From JBGSZX01 sp964640545 (lineage in GTDB: Bacteria; Bdellovibrionota; UBA2428), in assembly GCA_964640545.1 (NCBI GenBank), contig CAZXHL010000090.1:1-10536 (forward strand): 10,536 nucleotides of DNA. The letters run 5' to 3'. Numbering within the stretch: position 1 is the first letter of the stretch; each line of letters opens with the position of its first letter. Made by a program: the position numbers and the translations under genes. The notes below the pieces were generated by a model, which made no database searches, was not told the origin of the DNA, and saw only the letters and a list, made by a program, of their open reading frames with translations. Shown in pieces: positions 1-6,197 of the stretch.

Positions 1-1
1 T

Positions 2-91
2 CTCATCTATTCTTCAACAAAAGATGAGAAGATTTGGTCGTCTGTCAGAGGGCAGGATTACATCAGCCTAGGGGTGCGACATGAGATTTAA
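2..91 (+). CDS. C-terminal end of a probable outer-membrane beta-barrel protein (5' part outside window)
   Basis: An open frame runs from the first base of the window to a TAA at 89-91 and gives 29 residues. They end in DYISLGVRHEI, an alternating hydrophobic/polar stretch of the kind that closes outer-membrane beta-barrels and is read by the BAM machinery. It resembles the end of the DUF4421 barrel in this window (FAYIGVRF), sharing the G-V-R triplet, although the last residue here is Ile rather than the usual Phe. The frame overlaps the start of the downstream lipoprotein by 11 bases, which is typical of co-transcribed genes. Only the tail is visible, so the family cannot be named and a chance open frame is not excluded. 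Confidence 0.55.
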   Translation, partial: LIYSSTKDEKIWSSVRGQDYISLGVRHEI

Positions 92-2429
92 TATCCTTTC
101 GCTAACTCTAGCAGCGCTTCTCACCTTAAACGGCTGCTTTCTCTCGGACAACACCGCTCCCTCGACAACAATCATGGTCACTCAAAGTGATGGCGACGCA
201 AAGAGCTGCCCCAACTTCAAGACTCTTTGGAAGGAAGATGCCGCTGACGAAGAAATCACCAACGCCATACTTTGTTACATCGATGACTACAGCAAAAAAA
301 GAGACAACGTCAGGATGCCTCGGCCTGAAGGCTTAATGGCAAGTGAGATAGCGACGATCGTCACAAAGTTTGTATCCAAAGGACCTGCATTTAGAGCCGA
401 TGAAATTAGAGTAGCGCTCTTTGTGAAGTCACTCCTTGTCGGAGGCTCTCAGGAGTTTCTCAAATGGGAGGAGGTCGATCAATTGCGTGAAATCGTCGCG
501 AAAAATGCAAGCCATTGGCTCAAGATCAGACGAGACCCGGAAATCCGCGATAGAGATTTAGCCCTGATAAAATCAGTTCTAGAAAACATTTCTCCATCCA
601 AAGAGCTTGGCCTTACTGTTCCCGTGCTCATAGGCGCGAGCCAAATCGTAGAACGCTTTTCCGACGCCATTTCTCTAGAAGAAGTTCGAGAAGAAACTCC
701 CCGAATCTTTTCGGGGTTAGCATCATTCCTTGGATATTCCTCTGAGACTCAGAAGATTAGCCTCTTTGAGGCCGTAAATCGTGCCCGTCGATCCATCGAT
801 GCCTTTGAAAGACTAGAAGATTTAAGCCAGACAAAAGATCCTCTAAAAATTGCAAGCTCCTCAAGCGATTTGAACACCTATCAAAATCTGCGAAACCGGA
901 TTCGCAGCCAAACTAGACAACTCGCGATCGATCTCATTGCGGCAACCGGATACGGATCAGGCGGGCGGGTGAGCGTCGATGGCTTCCGAGAGTTTTTCGA
1001 ATCTTTGAATAGAATTCGATTTACTCAAGATGGAGAAATCAAAAAGGTCACTCTTCTTGATGGACCAGAGATTCTCGCCAAAGCAGCTTTCAACTTTGTC
1101 GGCAAACTAGCGGGCAATTCAAAATCAAGCTCTCTAGGCAGGAAAGACTTTGAAACTGCTGGGGAAACCGTCTTGTTCGAAGTTTATGAGTCAAATCTTG
1201 CTCGCGATGTGGAACATTTTGAACTTTCAAAATCTCCGAAAATTTTTGAAAGCCTCAGGCTAAGTGAGTCACAAACAAAGCTATATCAATCCATACTCCC
1301 AATAGCTACTTACGAATCTTCCGAAAAATTGACACTTAACTGGGGTGCCTTAGTTGAACGTGGCTCTGGCCTTCGAATTGTTCACGCTCTTATTTCTGGC
1401 TTCGATAAAAATGGAAATGGAACCCTCGAACTCAGCCAGGATCTTAAAGACAAAGAATTTACGACGCTTCTTCGCCTAGGTGACTACCTCAAAGGCGCGC
1501 TCTCCTCTAGCCACAAGGACGACAAGGACAAAGAAAAGGAAGGTAGCCTGAAAGAAGTCTTATCCTCCCCGAAAGCGTCTATGGTTTTCGGAATATGGGC
1601 TGACAACATGGCTCAAATGTCTAAAGGAGACGCCTCACTCAATGCTCATGAGCTCAGCGAACTCTTCGAACAACTTGAGGATATATCTTGGAAGCAAAGT
1701 CATCTAGAGCAGTATCAGGACGCAGCCTTTCCCGAATGGATTTTGCTGGACGCAGAACTTTTATCAAATCGATTCCAATGGAATCTTCACTCCAGCCTTA
1801 TCAATCAGAGCTGGAATAACGAAAAGGCGAGGTACTGCCTCATCGAAGCTATTAAGGTTTCCGCTTCAGAAGAGGAGTTTCTCAGAAAGCATACCGAATA
1901 CTGCACACCAAAGGGATCGCAAGATGTGGAGTCCCTTAAAGAAATTTTCAAGAAGAACCATGACTGGGTCGTAAAAGCCTCATTGTCCGCGCAATACAAA
2001 ACCGAAAACTTTAGCTCTCAACTCGCCCTCTCCCACCTCCTAACTCAGTGGCTCGAAACTGTGATGAAATTCAACCGAAAAGAAGCTTGTGAGAATTATT
2101 CGTCAAGAGATACGAATTGTCCGAGCCCCATCACCGAGAAAGACTTTGCGAAATTTGCCAAGGAGAATATGGGCCCGAGTTCCCTCAGGATCATTCCGCC
2201 GAAGTTCAGGGCGGCTATTCTGGCCACAAACTTAGATCCCGCCGAAGCTTTAGCAAAGCTTTTATTCAATGCTTACGACCTATTAGAGATCAAAGAAAAA
2301 AATGGTCTGAATAAAAATGAGCTTTTGGCCGAACTCCTAAAGAGAAGTGCGAACAACAACAAGAAACTTGCTTATCGTGATCTACTTCTCAATAGCTGGG
2401 CGCTCGCTAGGCTACTTAGCGAAAACTAA
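81..2429 (+). CDS. large outer-membrane lipoprotein with EF-hand-like loops, function unknown
   Basis: The ATG at 81 follows an AGGGG ribosome site at 70-74. Residues 1-18 form a lipoprotein signal peptide with lipobox L16-N17-G18-C19. Residue +2 is Phe, not Asp, so sorting to the outer membrane is expected. The remaining 760-odd residues look mostly helical and match no enzyme family I recognise. At 442-453 there is an EF-hand-type loop (DKNGNGTLELSQ) with Asp, Asn, Asn, Gly, Thr and Glu in the usual places but Gln instead of Glu/Asp at position 12. More degenerate loop-helix units occur near 296-305, 513-525 and 736-748. A charged Lys/Asp/Glu linker lies near 480-495. The six cysteines after C19 could form three pairs: 43/65, 586/608 and 670/680. 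The gene overlaps an upstream barrel fragment by 11 bases. Calcium binding or a role as scaffold is only inferred. Confidence 0.88.
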   Translation: MRFNILSLTLAALLTLNGCFLSDNTAPSTTIMVTQSDGDAKSCPNFKTLWKEDAADEEITNAILCYIDDYSKKRDNVRMPRPEGLMASEIATIVTKFVSKGPAFRADEIRVALFVKSLLVGGSQEFLKWEEVDQLREIVAKNASHWLKIRRDPEIRDRDLALIKSVLENISPSKELGLTVPVLIGASQIVERFSDAISLEEVREETPRIFSGLASFLGYSSETQKISLFEAVNRARRSIDAFERLEDLSQTKDPLKIASSSSDLNTYQNLRNRIRSQTRQLAIDLIAATGYGSGGRVSVDGFREFFESLNRIRFTQDGEIKKVTLLDGPEILAKAAFNFVGKLAGNSKSSSLGRKDFETAGETVLFEVYESNLARDVEHFELSKSPKIFESLRLSESQTKLYQSILPIATYESSEKLTLNWGALVERGSGLRIVHALISGFDKNGNGTLELSQDLKDKEFTTLLRLGDYLKGALSSSHKDDKDKEKEGSLKEVLSSPKASMVFGIWADNMAQMSKGDASLNAHELSELFEQLEDISWKQSHLEQYQDAAFPEWILLDAELLSNRFQWNLHSSLINQSWNNEKARYCLIEAIKVSASEEEFLRKHTEYCTPKGSQDVESLKEIFKKNHDWVVKASLSAQYKTENFSSQLALSHLLTQWLETVMKFNRKEACENYSSRDTNCPSPITEKDFAKFAKENMGPSSLRIIPPKFRAAILATNLDPAEALAKLLFNAYDLLEIKEKNGLNKNELLAELLKRSANNNKKLAYRDLLLNSWALARLLSEN
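699..716 (+). repeat. perfect 7-bp inverted repeat inside the lipoprotein gene
   Basis: CCCCGAA at 699-705 and TTCGGGG at 710-716 are perfect reverse complements separated by the four bases TCTT, giving a short, fairly strong RNA hairpin within the coding region. No T-tract follows (TTAG), so it does not look like an intrinsic terminator. It may be chance, or may modestly affect translation or mRNA decay. Confidence 0.6.
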
Positions 2430-3400
2430 AAGCGCACTCCTATATAGGCAAAAGACTGAGTCGAGATGAAGTCTAAGGTCACATCGTCGATCTGCATGTA
2501 AGTCGTATCAGCCACAATCGAGATCGCTCCAAAATATTTTTTTCCACTAAAACCCAAACCCGTCCGGCCCGTGCCTTTGCCTGCGAACTTCCACTCACTT
2601 GTTCTGCCGTAGTCTCGAGTTGTGTATTCCTGATGCTGTGGTCCTAATGCCAGCTGTGCCGATAGGTGAAGATACCAAGGTCCCCCTATTACGATGTTGT
2701 ATCCGTATCCTCCACCGAAAGAAACGATCTTAAACTCTGCCGTCTGAATATTCCCAAGTCGACCATAGTCTGTCTCAAAGCCGGGAGGTGCCAGCACAGC
2801 ATCACTAGAAATGGTCTGCTGTCCCACACCGCCATATAGCATCCAGCTTCCGCCAGACGTCGTCTGAATAGCGGTTCCGTTGCCCGTTGCGACCAGCGAC
2901 ATTCGTTCAGGGTTGTAGAGGTAGAACACATTCACACCGATATACCCCGACTTCAAATCGGGACGAACTACGGCCGGCTGGGCACCTGTGATTTCAGACG
3001 GAGTGGCCACATGGTAGCCCTTAAAATCTTGCCAATAGAAATCCACGCCCCATTGACCCAAATAAGAATGCAATTGAAAATCAAAATACTGAGTGTCGCC
3101 ATAAACTGCAGGGTCTTTTTCATGTTCCGTGTCTGCAAAGGATAAGTAGAAACCCCACCAGCTATAGTCAACCCCAACTCCGACCTTAGGTGCCGGGTTC
3201 TGCTCGTACTCGAAGGCAGGCGACAGCGCGCTTCCCGTTGCGGATTGAATCGCCAAAGGAATCGATGGCAAAGTCGTTCCAACACGAACACTCACCTTCC
3301 CCGGAATTTCTTCGACACGTGAGTCAGCCAACGCTCCGTTTGCGGCCAAGAAAACCAAGAGCCCAAAGAAGAACTGCTTCAACAAAAAAAGTGCTTTCAT
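2426..3400 (-). CDS. DUF4421-like outer-membrane beta-barrel protein
   Basis: This is a 324-residue secreted protein: a hydrophobic signal peptide at about 1-25 (cleavage after ALA, before DSRVEE), then alternating beta-strand sequence ending in the barrel-closing AYIGVRF. The central part matches what I recall of the DUF4421 family: a Y-S-W-W-G-F-Y-L-S-F strand near 79-88, a paired D-F-Q-L and D-F-Y-W-Q pattern leading to FKGYH near 126-130, an NPERMS segment near 163-168, and a TTSGGSWML strand near 180-188. The family has no established function. I chose the ATG at 3400 because it sits in a TGATG overlap with the stop of the upstream PAP2 gene, which suggests translational coupling. An in-frame GTG at 3412 would add four residues. 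The stop overlaps the convergent lipoprotein gene by four bases. It is the last gene of a four-gene envelope run. Confidence 0.85.
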   Translation of the reverse strand: MKALFLLKQFFFGLLVFLAANGALADSRVEEIPGKVSVRVGTTLPSIPLAIQSATGSALSPAFEYEQNPAPKVGVGVDYSWWGFYLSFADTEHEKDPAVYGDTQYFDFQLHSYLGQWGVDFYWQDFKGYHVATPSEITGAQPAVVRPDLKSGYIGVNVFYLYNPERMSLVATGNGTAIQTTSGGSWMLYGGVGQQTISSDAVLAPPGFETDYGRLGNIQTAEFKIVSFGGGYGYNIVIGGPWYLHLSAQLALGPQHQEYTTRDYGRTSEWKFAGKGTGRTGLGFSGKKYFGAISIVADTTYMQIDDVTLDFISTQSFAYIGVRF

Positions 3401-4062
3401 CAAAAGTTCCACTGCATCGCTACCCGATCAGGCAGAACATAGAACTCAAAGGCCGACAAAGAATCTCGTCCGCGAGTCAGACTCCACTCAGCCGCTAGAT
3501 ATCCGAGCGCGCCTCCCACAAGAACATCGCTGAGCCAATGCTTACTGTCGTAAACTCTCGAAAAGGCCGTCAAGGAAGCTGATCCATACAGAAACACACT
3601 CACACCCCAGTGCTTAGCATGAGACGACAAGACGTGCGCGATCGCGAAGGCAGAGGATGTGTGACCAGATGGAAAGGCATTCCTTCCCGAATCATTAAAA
3701 GCAAATGGCTCGAAAGACCAAGCACCCTCTTGCAGATACGGTCTCGCCCTTCCGATAATCGTCTTTCCACTCCAGACGAGAAGCGTTGACGCAAACAAGG
3801 CTCTAGCACTATCTCTCCAGACAGAAATCTTCTGAGAGTATTCAGCCTTGTTTTCCTCTCTGGGGAAGTGCAGTGAGAAAAGAGCATAAGGAAAAATCGC
3901 CAACGCGGGGGCCACAAAACCGCCAAACCTTTCTCCATATACTGAGACTGAGGTCAAAGAAGAATTCTGCCAACTTTGTACCTTCTTGTGAAAGCCTTCG
4001 TCGAAAGCTTGTCCGTTCATAGAAAAAACTAGAAATAGAAAAAGTATCACCCTACCAAACAA
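3400..4062 (-). CDS. PAP2-family membrane phosphatase (lipid phosphate phosphatase-like)
   Basis: The complete PAP2 signature is present. Numbered from the TTG start: motif 1 K100-x6-R107-P108 (KTIIGRARP), motif 2 PSGH at 131-134 and motif 3 S168-R169-x5-H175-x3-D179 (SRVYDSKHWLSD). The two histidines and the arginines are the catalytic and phosphate-binding residues of the family. Hydrophobic stretches near 5-16, 48-64, 88-102, 134-170 and 176-191 suggest a membrane protein of about five segments with the active site on the periplasmic face. Relatives hydrolyse undecaprenyl pyrophosphate, phosphatidylglycerophosphate, phosphatidic acid or lipid A phosphates; the sequence does not say which. 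I prefer the TTG at 4062: it has GGAGG eight bases upstream and gives a clean signal-like start (MFGRVILFLFLVFSMNGQA). ATG at 4077 and GTG at 4110 are in-frame alternatives. It overlaps the barrel gene before it and couples to the DUF4421 gene after it. Confidence 0.93.
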   Translation of the reverse strand: MFGRVILFLFLVFSMNGQAFDEGFHKKVQSWQNSSLTSVSVYGERFGGFVAPALAIFPYALFSLHFPREENKAEYSQKISVWRDSARALFASTLLVWSGKTIIGRARPYLQEGAWSFEPFAFNDSGRNAFPSGHTSSAFAIAHVLSSHAKHWGVSVFLYGSASLTAFSRVYDSKHWLSDVLVGGALGYLAAEWSLTRGRDSLSAFEFYVLPDRVAMQWNF

Positions 4063-4747
4063 AGCCCAAACCTCCATGAGCATGCAACGAAGCCTGAAGA
4101 ACTCGAGCACGCCCTCCTACAATTGGAACGAGTGACTTCGTAAACATAAAACGAACGTCAGCTACCACAAAAACATTTTTCCAAATGCTATAACTAGCTT
4201 CCGCTCCAGCCTGAACTCCCGCACCAACCAAGGTATACCTTTTTCCGGTCGGCCACATAACAGGTTCATTAGGAAGTGTAAGACCATTCACAGTGTTCAC
4301 CGGATGGACAACAACAGGTCCCACCCCGACATAACCCTCAAGCCAACTTAATATCCGTGCACCAAAGCTAATGGGAATAAGATTATATCCAAAGGTCATA
4401 CGGAATTCGCTAACAGCCGCGGGCAAATTGTCTAGCCAGACCTTGTGATGAAGTAAATCTAAAGACCAGAACATATCTTCCAGCCCCAAAATGCTACTGC
4501 TCATCTGTCTTTTGTACCTAAGATTGTAGTAAGGCGCGGCCCCAGGACCAAAAGGTCGCGTAGAATATTCTGCTGTGATTTTTTCTTGATAAGCACCTTG
4601 CTCGAACTTCAAGGGCATATTGAAGTTTTGAGCTCCACCAGTCTGGATAGAAAAAGAGTTGCGAGGACCGTCCGCATAGGACGCTTCAACATGAGTTAAG
4701 GAGGCCGCTGCCGCCAAGAGAATGAATAGAAAAACTTGCCTGCCCAT
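4052..4747 (-). CDS. conserved outer-membrane beta-barrel protein, function unknown
   Basis: This 231-residue protein begins with a signal peptide (about 1-25, ending ...EASYA before DGP). The rest is short amphipathic strands rich in Gly, Tyr and Phe, ending in HGGLGFVW as expected for a small outer-membrane barrel. Segments APYYNLRYKR (about 70-79), LLHHKVWLD, FGYNLI, GVGPVVVHP and the terminal HAHGGLGF recall a widespread family of unnamed barrels whose members carry HHKLYL and HGYNL motifs; this is recognition from memory, not a search. The ATG at 4747 lies 23 bases after the DUF481 stop and has no clear Shine-Dalgarno sequence, so translation may depend on coupling. Its 3' end overlaps the start of the PAP2 gene. 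A lipid-modifying barrel and a passive porin are both possible; I see no decisive catalytic motif. Confidence 0.8.
   Translation of the reverse strand: MGRQVFLFILLAAAASLTHVEASYADGPRNSFSIQTGGAQNFNMPLKFEQGAYQEKITAEYSTRPFGPGAAPYYNLRYKRQMSSSILGLEDMFWSLDLLHHKVWLDNLPAAVSEFRMTFGYNLIPISFGARILSWLEGYVGVGPVVVHPVNTVNGLTLPNEPVMWPTGKRYTLVGAGVQAGAEASYSIWKNVFVVADVRFMFTKSLVPIVGGRARVLQASLHAHGGLGFVW
4071..4075 (-). promoter_or_regulatory. ribosome binding site deciding a TTG start for the PAP2 gene
   Basis: On the minus strand GGAGG lies at 4075-4071, inside the last codons of the preceding barrel gene. Eight bases separate it from the TTG at 4062. The ATG at 4077 has no comparable site upstream, so the TTG is the better-supported start. 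Confidence 0.5.
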
Positions 4748-4770
4748 TTCGAGCTAAGCTAGGAAAAGTT

Positions 4771-5577
4771 TTAGAATTCCGCAATCAAAGAAAGCATCGT
4801 TTTGTAGTCATTTTCGACCTTTCCAGAAGGGGGGAGGTTCTGGCGCTCAAATTCGAAGCTCGTTTTGAATTTTACATTGGGATGAACGGGAGTTTCCAGC
4901 CCGACAGAAGCCCTCAACCTCCAGTCAGCAAACTCCTGGGAACGAGTCGCGAAGCTCGAGTTCTGAGCCAAATCCAAGCTATCACTGAGTACATGTTTCA
5001 AATCATATGAAGCCTTGATCACCATATCATTGAGCGTCTCTCCGCCCGATTGATTCTCGGAAAGAGCACCAACGGCAAGCTTCGACTCCCATTTGGTTTT
5101 TTCCGTGTTGGTGATGACATAATCAAGTCCGACGTTGAACTCATATCGTTGATCTATTCCCTTAAATTCATCACGATGGAATACGGGCTGCAGGAAGACC
5201 GACAATCTTTCATCTAACTTTTTACCTGCTTGAGCTTCATAATGATGTTCATCAGCACTAAGCACTCCCGACTGGGAGGATCTCAAATAGCTACCCTTAA
5301 AAGAAGACTTCCAAGCTTGAGATTCTTTTCTAAGCTCTGCACCGAAACTCCAACTTTTCACGTCTGTGTTTCCACCCGTCACAAGCACCGATGCCTCCAC
5401 CTTGGTTTTTAACTCTGCCGAAGGCTTAGCTGCTACCGAAGCTGCTACCGAGGTGGACTCCTGAGCCCGAAGGCTTCCTGACGCAAACAGAGCGACCGCA
5501 AGCAAAACTTTGCCCACTGGAGGAATCAAGGAAGAATTAACAGAAGCATTGATTTCAAAATCTTTAAATAAAAACAC
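4771..5577 (-). CDS. DUF481 family outer-membrane protein (YdiY-like)
   Basis: The 268-residue product has a hydrophobic segment at about 22-38 ending LRAQ, then a short Ala/Ser linker, then a DUF481-type barrel from about 55 to the end. The family hallmark GGNTD lies at 68-72. It is followed by regularly spaced strands (WSFGAEL, WKSSFKGSY, HHYEAQAGKKLDERLSVFLQP, YEFNVGLDYV) and ends MLSLIAEF with a terminal aromatic. DUF481 proteins, including E. coli YdiY, described as salt- or acid-induced, are outer-membrane proteins without a proven activity. The GTG at 5577 has AGGG seven bases upstream but leaves an unusually long n-region of about 22 residues before the signal core; an in-frame GTG at 5517 would give a normal signal peptide but lacks a ribosome site. 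This is the first gene of the four-gene envelope run. Confidence 0.88.
   Translation of the reverse strand: MFLFKDFEINASVNSSLIPPVGKVLLAVALFASGSLRAQESTSVAASVAAKPSAELKTKVEASVLVTGGNTDVKSWSFGAELRKESQAWKSSFKGSYLRSSQSGVLSADEHHYEAQAGKKLDERLSVFLQPVFHRDEFKGIDQRYEFNVGLDYVITNTEKTKWESKLAVGALSENQSGGETLNDMVIKASYDLKHVLSDSLDLAQNSSFATRSQEFADWRLRASVGLETPVHPNVKFKTSFEFERQNLPPSGKVENDYKTMLSLIAEF
5428..5451 (-). repeat. perfect tandem duplication of 12 bp in the DUF481 gene
   Basis: AGCTGCTACCGA occurs twice back to back on the plus strand, at 5428-5439 and 5440-5451. On the coding strand it encodes SVAA twice (residues 43-50) in the linker just after the signal peptide. The unit is a multiple of three, so gain or loss changes linker length without a frameshift. 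Confidence 0.85.
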
Positions 5578-5661
5578 ACTGGCACCCTATCATGCACCAG
5601 GGCACCATCAAGATTTGTTAACTCAAAACTTTGCGAATCAGCTTTCGAATCATTGGAGCGA
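5578..5661 (-). promoter_or_regulatory. intergenic region with short repeats upstream of the DUF481 envelope operon
   Basis: This 84-base gap is the longest in the window and the likeliest place for a promoter of the DUF481-barrel-PAP2-DUF4421 run. On the plus strand CGAATCA occurs twice, at 5634-5640 and 5646-5652, twelve bases apart in the same orientation. GCACC occurs three times, at 5582-5586, 5594-5598 and 5602-5606. AGGG at 5588-5585 on the minus strand is the ribosome site for the GTG at 5577. I find no convincing sigma70 -35/-10 pair and no terminator for smg, so read-through from the upstream cluster is possible. Confidence 0.3.
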
Positions 5662-6126
5662 CTATTGAAGCACGGTCGTGTTGAGCTGGAGCCATTCACG
5701 CCATTCATTTTGCATACGCACAAACACCGTCAGTGCCGCAATTCTACGAATGGTGCGAGGCCCTACTTCTGGACCAGAAAGAGCCATAGCCCGATCAATG
5801 ATCTCATCAACGATCAACTGATCAATCACCCCTCGTCCATGCAATCCAATCAAGACTCCATGAGCTTCCGGAGTAATCCGCATAGCCTCAATCTTACTAA
5901 GCACTCTCAAAGAAGGTGAAAGTTGTGTTTCAAGCATCGGCTTCTTCGATAAGCCCTCTGCCAAAGTCTTCTCTTCGATCCAGCGGAATGCTTCTTTGAT
6001 CTCACCCGTTGAAAACCCTTGATCGACCAAGGCATCATTAAGCTCATCTTGCTCAAAACTATCTTCTTCGTATTCCGAAAAATACTGGCCAATAAAGCCT
6101 ACGACGTCCATTACCCTTGTGTTCAT
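5662..6126 (-). CDS. smg: Smg/DUF494 family protein
   Basis: The 154-residue protein is small, acidic and soluble, with no signal peptide. It fits the DUF494/Smg family in length and layout. An N-terminal helix (VMDVVGFIGQYF) matches the VLMYLFETY region of E. coli Smg. Next comes a helix-turn segment with D-E-L-N-D-A-L-V-D-Q-G-F and a following E-I-K-E-A-F-R-W-I-E-E, the counterpart of DLTDAGF...ALLWLEKL. The C-terminal part has the LGLD-like AHGVLIGLHGRGVID...EIIDRAMAL pattern. The family has no established biochemical role but is commonly encoded next to dprA, as here. The ATG at 6126 has AGGGGG eight bases upstream. It lies 71 bases after dprA on the same strand and may also have its own promoter. 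Confidence 0.88.
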   Translation of the reverse strand: MNTRVMDVVGFIGQYFSEYEEDSFEQDELNDALVDQGFSTGEIKEAFRWIEEKTLAEGLSKKPMLETQLSPSLRVLSKIEAMRITPEAHGVLIGLHGRGVIDQLIVDEIIDRAMALSGPEVGPRTIRRIAALTVFVRMQNEWREWLQLNTTVLQ

Positions 6127-6167
6127 AACCGATGCCCCCTTTCAGCTTAGAATAATATTTTCAGCTA

Positions 6168-6195
6168 TTTAGACTAAAAGTCCAATAACTTTCAA
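6168..6195 (-). promoter_or_regulatory. possible weak sigma70-type promoter upstream of smg
   Basis: On the minus strand TTGAAA (6195-6190, five of six matches to the -35 consensus) is followed after 16 bases by TCTAAA (6173-6168, four of six to the -10). The surrounding dprA-smg gap is AT-rich. It also contains GACTAAAAGTC, a short palindrome at 6172-6182, and two AGCTGAAA copies on the minus strand. The match is modest and could be chance. Confidence 0.28.
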
Positions 6196-6197
6196 AA

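Noticed and set aside
2404..2422. Short hairpin (TCGCTA / TAGCGA) at the end of the lipoprotein gene as a terminator
   Set aside because: The six-pair stem is not followed by a T-tract on either strand, so it does not fit an intrinsic terminator.
2968..3498. Open frames of about 100 codons on both strands inside the DUF4421 and PAP2 genes
   Set aside because: They lack signal peptides, plausible composition or ribosome sites and lie inside well-supported genes in other frames.
5526..5919. Open frames on both strands spanning the smg-DUF481 gap
   Set aside because: They are made of smg 3' sequence read out of frame plus intergenic bases. The composition is unlike a protein and no family is recognisable.
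6172..6182. GACTAAAAGTC palindrome in the dprA-smg gap as a terminator or operator
   Set aside because: The stem is only four pairs around a three-base loop, too short to stand out from chance in AT-rich DNA.
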